Assembly (NCBI GenBank): GCA_937860055.1
Contig: CALMBO010000029.1
Span: 248,001 to 312,000 of the forward strand
Direction: 5' to 3'
DNA: 64,000 bases
Source of the DNA: an uncultured Verrucomicrobiota bacterium
GTDB lineage: Bacteria; Verrucomicrobiota; Kiritimatiellia; CAIQIC01; Lenti-01
In this document: in pieces, positions 51,174 through 60,086 of the stretch
Layout: the number at the start of each line of letters is the position of its first letter
Position numbering within the stretch: the first letter of the stretch is position 1
Notes under the pieces: generated by a model
The model's database searches: none
What the model was told of the DNA's origin: nothing
The model's input: the letters and a program-made list of their open reading frames with translations, nothing else
Translations under genes and position numbers: made by a program

Positions 51174-51341
51174 CCGGCGCGGGAAGGCGCCGGCCGCGCC
51201 GACACCCCGGATTTTTCCACACAATGGAAAAACTTTCGCCGGTTTTTCCACGCAATGGAAAAACTTTGGCCCGTTTTTCCACACGGTGGCAAAAGTTTTC
51301 CACGGCGTGGAAAAACCTCATGCGGCGCCTTCCCGCGCCGG
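51174..51341. repeat. Nested palindromic element: 19-bp outer inverted repeats and four inner TTTTTCCA/TGGAAAAA palindromes
   Basis: Outer arms CCGGCGCGGGAAGGCGCCG (51174-51192) and its exact complement (51323-51341) enclose four palindromes. Units 1-2 (51212-51232, 51243-51263) are perfect TTTTTCCA-N5-TGGAAAAA and repeat every 31 bp; unit 3 (51274-51294) has one change and unit 4 (51296-51315) lacks one T. It is intergenic, between psd and glgX, starting 12 nt after the glgX stop. Its layout fits an interspersed BIME- or MITE-like element or a multi-site operator. The structure is seen directly; function is inference. Confidence 0.8.
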
Positions 51342-51352
51342 AGGACGAAGGG

Positions 51353-53443
51353 TCAGCGCGAGACGAAGACGGCCAGGCTTTGGCCTTCCACTTCCACGAC
51401 GGGCCGCCCCTTGGTCCGGACAACGGGATCCTTCTCCTGCGAGGAGAAGGCGAACGTCCACGGCGCGCCGCTGTCGTTGGGCGGCAGCTCGAAGACCTGC
51501 GGCTCCTCGCCGTTGTTGAAGATCAGGAAGAGGTGGTCGTCGTCGCCGTCCGCGCCGGTATGCTCCCCGCGGCCGTCGATGCGGCAGGCGAACGCGACGC
51601 CCTTCTCCCAGTCGGGCTGCGGCGCGCCGTCGGGACCGTACCAGCGGATGTCGGGGAAATCGCCGGCCTTGTCCTTGCCCTTGAAGAAGCTCGTGCGCCA
51701 GAGGGCCGGATGGGCCTTGCGGAATTCGATGGCCTGCCGGGTGAAGTCGTAGAGCGCGCGGTTCTTCCGGAGCAGGTTCCAGTCCACCCACGAAATCTCG
51801 TTGTCCTGGCAATAGGCGTTGTTGCTGCCCTGCTGGGTGCGGCCGAATTCATCGCCGCCCAGCAGCATCGGAACGCCCTGCGAAAGGAACAGCGTGGCGA
51901 TCAGGTTCTTCTGGCGGCGGAGGCGCCGGGCGAGGATGGCCGGATCGTCCGTCGGGCCTTCCCTGCCGCAGTTGTCGCTGTGGTTGTGGTTGTCGCCGTC
52001 GCGGTTGTCCTCGCAGTTGGCCAGGTTGTGCTTCTCGTTGTAGCTGACGATGTCGGCGATGGTGAAGCCGTCGTGGCTGGCGATGTAGTTGACGCTCTTG
52101 TGGGGGGCCTGGCCGGAACGGTCATAGAGGTCGGGGCTGCCGCACACCCGCGTGGCGAAGGTGCTCAGCTGGCCGGGGCCGCCGCGCCAGAAATCGCGGA
52201 CGTCGTCGCGGTACTTCCCGTTCCACTCGCTCCAGCGCTCGTTCGGGAACGACCCGACCTGGTAGGCGCCGGCGGCATCCCAGGCCTCGGCGATGATCTT
52301 CACGCCGCGCAGCACCGGATCGTCGGCGATCTGCTCGATCACCGGCGGATTCGCCAGCAGTTCGCCGTTGCGGCCGCGCGCGAGGATGGTGGCGAGATCG
52401 AAGCGGAAGCCGTCCACGCGCATGTCCAGCACCCAGTAGCGCAGGCAGTGCAGGATGAAATCCCGCACGACGGGATGGTTGCCGTTCACCGTGTTCCCGC
52501 AGCCGGTGTAGTTCTTGTAGCGCTTCCCGTCCTCCTCCATCATGTAGTAGATGGGATTGTCGATGCCGCGGAACGAGAACGTCTGGCCGCCCATGCCCCC
52601 CTCGGCCGTGTGGTTGAACACCACGTCCAGGATGACCTCGATGCCGGCCTTGTGCATCGCCAGCACCATCTCCTTGAATTCGCGCACCTGTTCGCCGCGC
52701 TGGTTCGCGCAGGCGAAGCGGCCGTTCGGCGCGAAGAAGGCCAGCGTGCTGTAGCCCCAGAAATTCCGCAGATTGCGGCGCGCGCCGTCTTCCCACAGGA
52801 ATTCCATCTCGTTGAATTCCTGGGCCGGCAGCAGCTCGAGCGTCGTCACGCCCAGCTCCTGCAGGTGGGGAATCTTCCCGATCAGCCCGCGGTAGGTCCC
52901 CGGATGCGCCGAATCCGCGCTGGGATGCGCCGTGTAGCCGCGCACGCTGGCCTCGTAGATGACGGATTCGTTCAGCGGGACCCGCAGCGTGCGGTCGCCC
53001 GTCCAGTCGAAGTTGTCCTTCAGGATGACGCCCTTGGGGAAATGGCGCCCGCTTTTCACCGGCTTGCCGGGGACGATGCCCTCGTGCGCACCCCATTTCT
53101 TCTGGCCGGTCACGGCCAGGGCATAGGGATCGAGCAGCCACTGGGCGGGGTCGAAGGCATGTCCGGCCGCGCCGTCGCGGGGGCCGTCCATGCGGTAGAC
53201 ATAGCACTGCCCCGCGCGCGCCGTCGGCACATGCAGGTGCCAGAGGTCGCCCAGGCGGTTCCGGTCCGGCAGCAGCTCGAACTCCTCCCTCGGCGCCTCG
53301 TCCTCCGCGTGGTCGAACAACAGCAGCCACACGCGGGTCGCATGGCGGCTGAAAATGCTGAAATGCACGCCCTGTTCCATGACGCGCGCCCCATAGGGCA
53401 CGGGAACGGGGGCGCTGGGAATCACATGTTCTTTCTTCTTCAT
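51353..53443 (-). CDS. glgX: Glycogen debranching enzyme / isoamylase (GlgX-like)
   Basis: 696 aa. N-terminal CBM48-like domain (about 10-145), then a GH13 catalytic barrel with DVVFNH (274-279), the nucleophile D349 in DMRVDGFRFDLA, acid/base E386 in IIAEAWDAAG and H457-D458 in NYIASHDGFT. GlgX/TreX-type enzymes hydrolyse alpha-1,6 branches in limit-dextrin glycogen. The start at 53443 (MKKKEHVIP) is preceded by a short gap to the upstream gene. No glycogen synthase or GlgB lies nearby in the window. Confidence 0.93.
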   Translation of the reverse strand: MKKKEHVIPSAPVPVPYGARVMEQGVHFSIFSRHATRVWLLLFDHAEDEAPREEFELLPDRNRLGDLWHLHVPTARAGQCYVYRMDGPRDGAAGHAFDPAQWLLDPYALAVTGQKKWGAHEGIVPGKPVKSGRHFPKGVILKDNFDWTGDRTLRVPLNESVIYEASVRGYTAHPSADSAHPGTYRGLIGKIPHLQELGVTTLELLPAQEFNEMEFLWEDGARRNLRNFWGYSTLAFFAPNGRFACANQRGEQVREFKEMVLAMHKAGIEVILDVVFNHTAEGGMGGQTFSFRGIDNPIYYMMEEDGKRYKNYTGCGNTVNGNHPVVRDFILHCLRYWVLDMRVDGFRFDLATILARGRNGELLANPPVIEQIADDPVLRGVKIIAEAWDAAGAYQVGSFPNERWSEWNGKYRDDVRDFWRGGPGQLSTFATRVCGSPDLYDRSGQAPHKSVNYIASHDGFTIADIVSYNEKHNLANCEDNRDGDNHNHSDNCGREGPTDDPAILARRLRRQKNLIATLFLSQGVPMLLGGDEFGRTQQGSNNAYCQDNEISWVDWNLLRKNRALYDFTRQAIEFRKAHPALWRTSFFKGKDKAGDFPDIRWYGPDGAPQPDWEKGVAFACRIDGRGEHTGADGDDDHLFLIFNNGEEPQVFELPPNDSGAPWTFAFSSQEKDPVVRTKGRPVVEVEGQSLAVFVSR

Positions 53444-53456
53444 GGGGTTCTTTCTG

Positions 53457-54461
53457 TCAACGATAGAGCGTCCAGGCGCGGACCGAATAGCGGACCCACT
53501 GCCCGAAGGAAAGCAGAACATCCAGGATCGAGGGGCCGCGGTATGGCCGCGGATGGCGATAGCGCTTGCGACGGATGCGGACCCGCACCCGGCGGTATTT
53601 CTTCGGCGCCGGGGCGGCTTCGGCCGCCGCGTCCGCGGCCAGGGCCGGTTCGGCGGCGGGCAGCTGGCCTTCCCTCAACCGCGCCATGGCGCGCTGGAGC
53701 ATGCGCGCCGGCTGCCACGGCTCCGAAAAATCGCTCCATTCGATCACCAGCATCGCGGCGAGCTCGATCGGCGACACCGTCCCGCTTCGCCCCTGGGCGC
53801 ACTGCGAAGCCAGCCAGGCGCAATTCTGCGCGCAGATCAGGCGTTCCCGCTCGAGCATCCGGGACATGCAGCTTCGGGCCATCGCGGCCGCGGCATTTTC
53901 CACCGCCGCCTGCAAGGCGAGCAGGCGTTCGTCCTCGTCCGCCGTCGCCCCGGTTTCGCGCTCGTATTCCCTCAGGATTTCCCGGATCCGGTGGCTGTAC
54001 TCCAGCCAATACCAGTCCTTCATCTTCCGCAAGGCGCCCTCCCGGATCCGCTGGCAGACGCGTTCCAGGTCGTCGCGCAGGGGATGGGATTTGAGGGTGT
54101 CGTGGAGGTCGCCGCGCGCGGCCTGGATTTCCTGGCGCATGCCGGGAGGCAGATCGCGGTTCTCGCCGTAGTAGAGCAGCACGCGGCCCAGCAGGTTCGC
54201 CTGCTCCCGCCACTCGCCATGGCTTCCCTCGCCCGGACGCGGCGGGGGGCGCTTCGCGCGGCGCGGCGCGACCAGCGAGTGCTGGGCCACCATCGGCGCG
54301 ACCCATGCCGCCACCAGCATGACCGCAAGGAACAATGCCGTGGACCTCGACAGGGAATGGACCATGACGACCAGCGCCCCGCCCGTCGCCACCATCATCA
54401 TCAGCCACCAGAAGATGGGGGCCCGGCGCTCGCGCGTCGCCGCCTGCTGCAGTTGATTCAT
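53457..54461 (-). CDS. Membrane protein of unknown function
   Basis: 334 aa. Two hydrophobic helices at about 16-40 and 42-65, a proline-rich linker (PRRAKRPPPRPGEG), a long charged helical central region (about 80-230) and a strongly basic arginine/lysine-rich stretch (about 285-312; KYRRVRVRIRRKRYRHPRPY) before a short hydrophobic C-terminus. No known family recognised. Its position between glgX and the amidohydrolase (12-nt gap) suggests shared transcription only. Confidence 0.6.
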   Translation of the reverse strand: MNQLQQAATRERRAPIFWWLMMMVATGGALVVMVHSLSRSTALFLAVMLVAAWVAPMVAQHSLVAPRRAKRPPPRPGEGSHGEWREQANLLGRVLLYYGENRDLPPGMRQEIQAARGDLHDTLKSHPLRDDLERVCQRIREGALRKMKDWYWLEYSHRIREILREYERETGATADEDERLLALQAAVENAAAAMARSCMSRMLERERLICAQNCAWLASQCAQGRSGTVSPIELAAMLVIEWSDFSEPWQPARMLQRAMARLREGQLPAAEPALAADAAAEAAPAPKKYRRVRVRIRRKRYRHPRPYRGPSILDVLLSFGQWVRYSVRAWTLYR

Positions 54462-54473
54462 CCCGGCCGCCGC

Positions 54474-55844
54474 CTACTTCCCGGCCTTGCGCAGGAGGTC
54501 CGCCGCCAGATCGTTCGCCTGGTGGAACACCGCTTTCTCGTCGATGCCGGCCAGTTCGCCCTTCTCCACCAGCACCTGGCCCGCCACGATGGTGCATTCG
54601 GCCCGGGGCGCGCTGCCGCAGAACAGCACCGCATGGGCCGGATCCGCCATCGCCCCCGCGAAATCGAGGCGGTCGAGGCGGAACATCGCCAGGTCCGCCG
54701 CCATGCCGGGCTTGATCTGCCCGATCTCCGGCTGTCCCAGGATCTCGGCGCCGCCGCGAGTCGCCATGCGGATCACCTTCTGCGGGGGCATCGAGGTCAC
54801 CCCCGTGCCGACGCGGTGCACCAGCAGGGCCGTCTGCATCTCCTTCAGCAGGTTCGACGAGTCGTTGCTGGCGCTGCCATCCACGGCGATGCCGACGCGC
54901 ACGCCGGCATCCAGCAGGGCCGGCACGTGGCAGATGCCCGAGCCGAGGCGCAGGTTGCTCACGGGGCAGTGCGCCACGCCGCACTTCATCTTCCCGAGGC
55001 GGACGATCTCCTCCGGCGTGAACCAGATGCCGTGCGCGTACCACACGTCGGGCCCCACCCACCCCACGCTCTCCATGTATTCCAGGGGCCGCATCCCGAT
55101 TTTCTGCACGCAGAAATCCTGCTCGTCGTTGGTCTCGCACAGGTGCGTATGCATGAAGACCTTCTTTTCGCGAGCGAACACGGCTGTTTCCGCCAGCGAT
55201 TCGCGGGTGACGGAAAACGGCGAGCACGGCGCCAGCACGATGCGCGTCATCGCGAACGGCTTCGGATCGTGGTATTTCCGGATCAGGCGGTCGCAATCCC
55301 CGAGGATGGCCTCCCAGCTCTGGGTCACGTCGTCGGGCGGCAGGCCGCCCTGCGAGCGGCCGAGGCTCATGCTGCCGCGCGTGGGATGGAACCGCACGCC
55401 GATCCGGCGCGCTTCGTCGATTTCGATGTCGAGAAACTCCTGCGGGGCGCTGCGCGGGAACACGTAGAAATGGTCGGTGCTCGTGGTGCAGCCGCTCAGC
55501 AGCAGTTCGCCCAGGGCGATCTGCGTGCTGACGCGCACGGCTTCCGGATGGAGCCCGCGCCACACCTCGTACAGCCACAGGAGCCAGTCGAACAGCTTCG
55601 CGTCCTGCACCGCCGGGATGTTCCGCGTCAGCGTCTGGTAGAAATGGTGGTGGGTGTTGACGAAGCCGGGATAGGCGACGCACCAGCGCCCGTCGATCAC
55701 GCGCGCATCCGGCGGCGCGGGCAGGTTCGGGCCGACGGAATGGATCTTGCCGCCCTCGATCAGGACGTCCACGTCGTGCAGGATCCGGTAGTCGTCGTCC
55801 ACCGTCACCAGGGTATGGATATTCGCGATCTTCAGCATGGCCAT
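54474..55844 (-). CDS. Amidohydrolase, 8-oxoguanine deaminase-like (ATZ/TRZ group)
   Basis: 456 aa. Metal ligands NTHHHF at about residue 65, HTHLCE, AHGIW and VDGSASND form the usual amidohydrolase site; RRIGVRFHPTRGSMSLGRSQ and GGLPPDDVTQ match 8-oxoguanine deaminases. It deaminates purine or pterin-like bases; 8-oxoguanine to urate is the best guess. The next upstream gene encodes a TM1266-like ACT-domain protein and then an inositol monophosphatase, with the three genes in the same orientation. Confidence 0.87.
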   Translation of the reverse strand: MAMLKIANIHTLVTVDDDYRILHDVDVLIEGGKIHSVGPNLPAPPDARVIDGRWCVAYPGFVNTHHHFYQTLTRNIPAVQDAKLFDWLLWLYEVWRGLHPEAVRVSTQIALGELLLSGCTTSTDHFYVFPRSAPQEFLDIEIDEARRIGVRFHPTRGSMSLGRSQGGLPPDDVTQSWEAILGDCDRLIRKYHDPKPFAMTRIVLAPCSPFSVTRESLAETAVFAREKKVFMHTHLCETNDEQDFCVQKIGMRPLEYMESVGWVGPDVWYAHGIWFTPEEIVRLGKMKCGVAHCPVSNLRLGSGICHVPALLDAGVRVGIAVDGSASNDSSNLLKEMQTALLVHRVGTGVTSMPPQKVIRMATRGGAEILGQPEIGQIKPGMAADLAMFRLDRLDFAGAMADPAHAVLFCGSAPRAECTIVAGQVLVEKGELAGIDEKAVFHQANDLAADLLRKAGK

Positions 55845-55848
55845 GCGA

Positions 55849-56103
55849 CTACTCCTCGAAAACCATCTTCTTGACGGCCACGCCCGGCACCCGGGCCAGC
55901 GCCGACGCCAGCGCGGCCGCCCGGTCCACGACCTCCAGCAGGATCAGGCCGTTGGGCGAGCAGAATCCATCGCCCGCATCGTGCAACCCCACGCGCGTCC
56001 GGATGGAACACCCGTAGTCCGACAGGATCTTCTGCACCTTCGCTGTGTGCTTCGTCCGCTGAGCCACATGCACGCCCAGGATCGTCTTTTTCGTTTTCTT
56101 CAT
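55849..56103 (-). CDS. Small ACT-like regulator, TM1266/iron-only hydrogenase regulator-like family
   Basis: 84 aa. Pattern TILGVHVAQRTKHTAKVQKI, ILSDYGCSIRTRVGLH and LASALARVPGVAVKKMVFEE fits the ACT-like fold of TM1266-type proteins, which are ferredoxin-like putative regulators often next to hydrogenase genes. No hydrogenase is near here; the flanking genes are IMPase and an 8-oxoguanine-deaminase-like protein. Start at 56103 overlaps the IMPase stop (ATGA). Confidence 0.7.
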   Translation of the reverse strand: MKKTKKTILGVHVAQRTKHTAKVQKILSDYGCSIRTRVGLHDAGDGFCSPNGLILLEVVDRAAALASALARVPGVAVKKMVFEE

Positions 56104-56894
56104 GGATTCCGCGCCTCCTCCAGCGCCTTTCGCAATTCCGGCGAGGCGGCGCAAACCACCTCGCGCGCCCAGCGCCCGGCCTTGCCGGGCCGCACCTCCA
56201 CGGCCCCGCCCGCGGCCCGGGCGATCGCCGCCGCCCCCGCGACATCCCACAGCCAGACATCTTCCTCCACATAGGCATCCAGCCAGCCGCAGGCGACATA
56301 GGCGCCCATCAGCGCGGCGGAGCCCAGCATGCGGATCTTCTTGAAATCCTGCACCTGTCGGATGAACTCCCGCAACGGCGCATCGCCGTAGTCATGGTGG
56401 TGGGGAAACCCGGTCGCCAGCGAGGCCTTCGACACCTCGCGAACGCCCGAAACCGCGATGGGCTTTCCGTTCAGCCACGCGCCCCGCCCGACGATGCCCG
56501 TGAACAGCTCGCCGTGGAAGAAATTATAGACCGCCCCCGCCACCGGCTGCCCGTTTTCCCACAAGCCCACCGACGAACAGCACATCGGCATCCCGCGCGA
56601 ATAGTTGAACGTGCCGTCCAGCGGATCCACCACCCACATGGCGGCCCTCTCCTCCACGCCCCCGTGTTCGCCGCTTTCTTCCGTCAACACCGGCAGAGGC
56701 ATCCGCTCCTGCAGGATGCGGAGAATCCGGCTCTCCGCGAGCTGGTCGGCCTTGAGCTTGATATCGTGCCCCGGCTCGCAGAGAACCTCCATCGGTTTCT
56801 GGCGCAGATCCAGCAGCAGGCGGCCCGCCTCCGTGACGGCCGAAACCGCCACATCCAGCGCCGCAACCGGGTCGAAATTCCGGAGTGTCTCCAT
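56100..56894 (-). CDS. Inositol monophosphatase family protein
   Basis: 264 aa. Metal-binding E-E-S followed by VVDPLDGTFNYSRG (D-P-L-D-G-T-x-N-F/Y), and the C-terminal WLWDVAGAAAIARAAGG block with the conserved W-D-x-A-G. Family members dephosphorylate inositol-1-phosphate, PAP or related sugar phosphates (CysQ-like and SuhB-like). Exact substrate is unclear; no inositol pathway is nearby. Start is at 56894 (METLRNFD). Confidence 0.88.
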   Translation of the reverse strand: METLRNFDPVAALDVAVSAVTEAGRLLLDLRQKPMEVLCEPGHDIKLKADQLAESRILRILQERMPLPVLTEESGEHGGVEERAAMWVVDPLDGTFNYSRGMPMCCSSVGLWENGQPVAGAVYNFFHGELFTGIVGRGAWLNGKPIAVSGVREVSKASLATGFPHHHDYGDAPLREFIRQVQDFKKIRMLGSAALMGAYVACGWLDAYVEEDVWLWDVAGAAAIARAAGGAVEVRPGKAGRWAREVVCAASPELRKALEEARNP

Positions 56895-56931
56895 GTGCGG
56901 CACTCTACCCGCCCCCCTTGCACCGGTCAAG

Positions 56932-56979
56932 TTCCCGGGCGGCGCAAGGGGCCTCTCCCGCAAGCCCCGGCGCCCGGAA
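56932..56979 (-). promoter_or_regulatory. Large stem-loop just after the response regulator gene
   Basis: Outer arms TTCCGGGCG and CGCCCGGGAA (one bulge) and inner arms GGGGC/GCCCC fold around a 11-nt loop. It begins 2 nt after the TAA/TGA of the response regulator gene and ends 38 nt before the IMPase start. No U-tract follows on the minus strand, so a Rho-dependent or 3'-stabilising role is more likely than intrinsic termination. Confidence 0.5.
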
Positions 56980-56981
56980 AA

Positions 56982-58124
56982 TCAAAGCTTGATGACCACG
57001 GCCGTCATGTCGTCTTCGGCCTCGCTTGTTTCGCCGAAGCGCCGGGCTTCGTCCAGGAGCGCCCGGATGATTTCCGCCGCGGGCCTCGCCCGTTCGCGCC
57101 GCACGACCTCCAGCGCCCGCGCTTCGCCGAACTCTTCTCCGGAAGGGGAATGGACCTCCAGCACGCCATCGGTCAGCAGCAGGACCAGATCCCCCTTTTC
57201 CAGCGGGATCCGGCCCGGCACCCGGCGCACGTCTTTCCGCCCGATCCCCAGCGCCGGGGCGCTGGAAGCCATCACCGCCTTCCGGCGGCCGTCCGGCGCG
57301 AGGACACAGCCGGCGGGATGCCCGGCGTTAATGAATTCCCAATCTCCCGTCGCAGGCCGGAGCCGGGCCAGAAGCACGGTGATGAACCGGTCGTTCCCCA
57401 GATCCCCGCTCAGCAGGAGGCTCTCCTGCTCCAGGATTTCCGCCAGGCTGGATTTCCACAGCACCAGCGTCCGCAAATAGGCCCGGGCATCCGCCATCAG
57501 CATCGCAGGGCCCAGGCCGTGGCCGGTCACGTCCCCCACCACGACCACGAGGCTCCCGTCGGGAGCGGGGATGAAATCGTAGTAATCGCCGCCGGTGGCC
57601 GTCGCCGGCCGCGAGGCCCCCGCGATGTCGTACCCCGCCAGGGCCGGCGCGGCGGCGGGGAACAGATGCTGCTGGACTTCGCGGGCAATGCGGAATTCCT
57701 CCTGCTGCGCCAGCAGCGCGTGTTCCGCCAGCCGGCGGGCGCGGCGGTGTTCCACATCGACCAGTTCCCGGTCCACCGCCGCAACCAGCCTCGACAGATT
57801 GTTTTTCATCAGGTAGTCCTGCGCCCCCTCCTTCATGGCCAGGACCGCCATTTCGTCGCCGATCGTTCCCGAAACGATGAGAAACGGCACATCCGGATCG
57901 GCTGCCCGGACAATCTTCAGCGCTTGCGATGAATTGAAGCCGGGCATGAAGTGGTCGGAAAGCACCACGTCCCACTTCTGGTCCTTCATTGCCGCGGAAA
58001 GCCCCGCCGCCGTATCCACCCGCCGGAAGTCCGGATCATACCCCCCCTCGCGCAAAAGCGAGAGCAACAGAATCTCGTCGATCTCCGAATCCTCGACGAT
58101 CAAGACTTTCAATGGTCTCCGCAT
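56982..58124 (-). CDS. Response regulator with SpoIIE/PP2C-type phosphatase domain
   Basis: 380 aa. Receiver domain 1-120 with acidic E11-D12, phospho-acceptor D57 in VVLSDHFMP and K107. A linker helix (120-150) leads into a PPM/SpoIIE phosphatase domain: [14 protein letters not shown] (144-157), GGDYYDFIP and [12 protein letters not shown] (metal-binding aspartates), EDDMTAVVI at the end. Phosphorylation of the receiver would switch Ser/Thr phosphatase activity, as in RsbU/RsbP-like partner-switching; no matching sigma factor or anti-sigma genes are seen here. The start at 58124 (MRRPLK) is chosen because upstream in-frame sequence is low-complexity and not receiver-like. Confidence 0.9.
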   Translation of the reverse strand: MRRPLKVLIVEDSEIDEILLLSLLREGGYDPDFRRVDTAAGLSAAMKDQKWDVVLSDHFMPGFNSSQALKIVRAADPDVPFLIVSGTIGDEMAVLAMKEGAQDYLMKNNLSRLVAAVDRELVDVEHRRARRLAEHALLAQQEEFRIAREVQQHLFPAAAPALAGYDIAGASRPATATGGDYYDFIPAPDGSLVVVVGDVTGHGLGPAMLMADARAYLRTLVLWKSSLAEILEQESLLLSGDLGNDRFITVLLARLRPATGDWEFINAGHPAGCVLAPDGRRKAVMASSAPALGIGRKDVRRVPGRIPLEKGDLVLLLTDGVLEVHSPSGEEFGEARALEVVRRERARPAAEIIRALLDEARRFGETSEAEDDMTAVVIKL

Positions 58125-58314
58125 GGGACAGGAACAGCCTCCGATCCACCGCCCATCCTGTTCCAAACATCCATCATCGGAGCCGGAACCGCAAGTCCCC
58201 CCCAGCGGAAAAGACGAAAAAGACCGCCGGCTGCCCAGCCTTCCGCCTCCTCCCTTTTCCACCGGTGGAATAGACGGCAGGAGCCCCCCCGGCGGGGCAA
58301 AGGGAAACCGGGCC
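58125..58314. other. 190-nt intergenic region between response regulator and VWA genes
   Basis: Contains the palindrome at 58257-58270 and a G/C-rich run near 58280-58305 that can fold as GCCCC with GGGGC around CCGGGGG after the VWA stop. No sigma70 pair with good spacing was found here. The regulator promoter is probably in this gap. Confidence 0.4.
58257..58270. repeat. 14-bp perfect palindrome between regulator and VWA genes
   Basis: TTCCACCGGTGGAA equals its own complement. It resembles the core of the TTTTTCCA/TGGAAAAA palindromes at 51.2 kb. It lies in the 190-nt gap between the response regulator gene and the VWA gene, 133 nt before the regulator ATG, so it may be an operator for the regulator or for both. 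Confidence 0.45.
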
Positions 58315-60075
58315 CTACATCGGGAAATCGGCGCCGTACGGCAAGGGCACGTTGTGGCGCGTGGAGAGGTCGCGGATCTCCTGGATGGTTTCGGCGCGGC
58401 CGCTGGCCATGTGGTCGTTGATCAGCTTGTAGATCTTCTGGGCGACCCACTCGCGGCGCAGGCCTTCGCCGCCCTCTTCGGCGTCGGACAGGTCGATCGC
58501 AAAGACCATGTCGCGCTTCTGCGCGCCCGATTCGCCGATGATCTGCAGGACGGCCGCCTTCTGGTCCAGGGGACACCGCCCGACGAGGCGGAGGGGCCGG
58601 TCCAGATAAAGGTGCGTCAGGGTGCCGGGATAGACCTCGGCGGCGGAATCGCCGGAAAAACGGTAGTCCAGATTTGCCAGCACGGGACGCGAAAGCTCCC
58701 GCGCGGCGCGCTTCACGGCGTCGGGGATCTGCTCGCGCAGCGGCATGATCCACGAGCCGCCGCGGTTGTTCTGGCCCAGCAGGTCGAGCAGGAAGGTGTT
58801 GACCCGGTCCCCCGCTCCGACCGTGAAGACGGAGACGGCGCCCTGGTTGGCCTTGCTGAAACGCGCGATGATGTCGGAGCTGTCCACCGTGCCCATCGTG
58901 GGACGGCCGTCGGTCATCAGCACGGCGATCATCGGGCGGCCCGGCTGGCGCGGGATCCGGAGCACCTCCTGCAGCGGGGAGAACAGGTCGGTCTGCCCGC
59001 GGGCACGCATCTCGTCCGTGAAGCGAGCGGCCTGGCCCAGGGATTCCGCCGTGGCGGTCTGCCAGTCCGCGAAGCACAGGGCCGGCGCATCGCTGTAGCG
59101 CATGAGGTTGACGCGGTCCGCCGTCGTCAACGTGCGCAGGTAGGCCACGATGCCTTCCTTGAAGTAGTCCAGCTTGCTGCGGGTCATGCTTTCGGAGCAA
59201 TCCTGGATGAGCAGGATGTCCTTCGGCAGCACCGGCAGCGCCTCGACGCCCGCCCGGAAGATGGCGAACTCGAAGTAGAGCGCATTCTCGTCCGTGGCCC
59301 GGTAGGTGGAGACCTCGACGGCAAGCAGCTGCTCGATGGGCTGGACATCGGTCACATCGGCGGACTTCTCGTCGAGCATCCTGCCCTGCTCGCGAAGGCG
59401 GTCTATCTCGGAAAGCTCTCCCTGGTTGGCGGCATCGATCATGGCGGAGGCGGGGGGCGCGGCGCGGGAAAGAACGGAGAGCGGCTGCAACGAGGCGTCG
59501 CCCCGGCCATCCACGGAGGCCGTCGCCTCGGCAATCGCCTCGGCGGTGGCCGGCAGGGTGATGTCGGGCGCGCCGGAAACCCGCTCCACCGCCGGCGCGG
59601 TGCGGCGCGGGAGGGCGGCCAATTCGTCATCGGCCGCCTTCTTCTCGATCTGGAGGATGTCCTGCCGGAAATCCATGCCGGCCGGTTCCGCCGGCGGTTC
59701 CGGCATGGGCGCGGCGGCCTCGGCCGGAGCCGGCGGGACGAAGTCCATCCCTTCGGCGCCGGCGCGCAGGTCTTCCAGCAGGCTCTTCTGGAGGGGCTCC
59801 ACGTCGGCAAAGGCTTCCGGATTCTCCGGGCGGAACTTCTCCGGCTGGACGTAGCTCGGAAGGTCGGGCGCGGACCGGACCTCCCGCATCACCAGCGGAC
59901 GGGGTTTCGCCTTCGCGGCCCAATCCGCAGGCCGGCCCATCGGGAGCGACGGGAATTCGACCAGCAGCAGGGCATGCAGCGCCAGCGACAAGGCCAGCGC
60001 CGCCGCGAACAGCGCGCCCCGCACCCACGGCTGGCGCGACTCGCGGCCCATCGGAACATGGATGCCGATCGCCAT
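58315..60075 (-). CDS. von Willebrand factor A domain membrane protein
   Basis: 586 aa. N-terminal hydrophobic helix (about 20-40), then a long proline-, alanine- and acidic-rich stretch (about 50-250) that is probably disordered, and a VWA domain from about 285 to 470 with the MIDAS D292-S294-S296 ([14 protein letters not shown]) and a T-D-G-R-P motif ([10 protein letters not shown]). VWA proteins bind ligands through a Mg2+ site. The single TM helix orients the VWA domain outside the cytoplasm. Between rho and the response regulator, no clear functional partner. An upstream GTG at 60078 is an alternative start. Confidence 0.82.
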   Translation of the reverse strand: MAIGIHVPMGRESRQPWVRGALFAAALALSLALHALLLVEFPSLPMGRPADWAAKAKPRPLVMREVRSAPDLPSYVQPEKFRPENPEAFADVEPLQKSLLEDLRAGAEGMDFVPPAPAEAAAPMPEPPAEPAGMDFRQDILQIEKKAADDELAALPRRTAPAVERVSGAPDITLPATAEAIAEATASVDGRGDASLQPLSVLSRAAPPASAMIDAANQGELSEIDRLREQGRMLDEKSADVTDVQPIEQLLAVEVSTYRATDENALYFEFAIFRAGVEALPVLPKDILLIQDCSESMTRSKLDYFKEGIVAYLRTLTTADRVNLMRYSDAPALCFADWQTATAESLGQAARFTDEMRARGQTDLFSPLQEVLRIPRQPGRPMIAVLMTDGRPTMGTVDSSDIIARFSKANQGAVSVFTVGAGDRVNTFLLDLLGQNNRGGSWIMPLREQIPDAVKRAARELSRPVLANLDYRFSGDSAAEVYPGTLTHLYLDRPLRLVGRCPLDQKAAVLQIIGESGAQKRDMVFAIDLSDAEEGGEGLRREWVAQKIYKLINDHMASGRAETIQEIRDLSTRHNVPLPYGADFPM

Positions 60076-60086
60076 CACGCCCCCCC

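Noticed and set aside
51212-51315. CRISPR-like repeat array
   Set aside because: The four units are imperfect palindromes with 31-bp spacing then 22 bp; the inter-unit sequences are similar to each other, not unique spacers, and no cas genes are nearby.
51224-54094. 956-codon plus-strand open frame
   Set aside because: It runs across glgX and the next gene on the opposite strand, with valine/alanine-rich shadow composition and no recognisable domains; glgX has full catalytic motifs.
53442-55874. 810-codon plus-strand open frame
   Set aside because: It is antisense to the unknown membrane protein and the amidohydrolase; the amidohydrolase has all its metal motifs on the minus strand.
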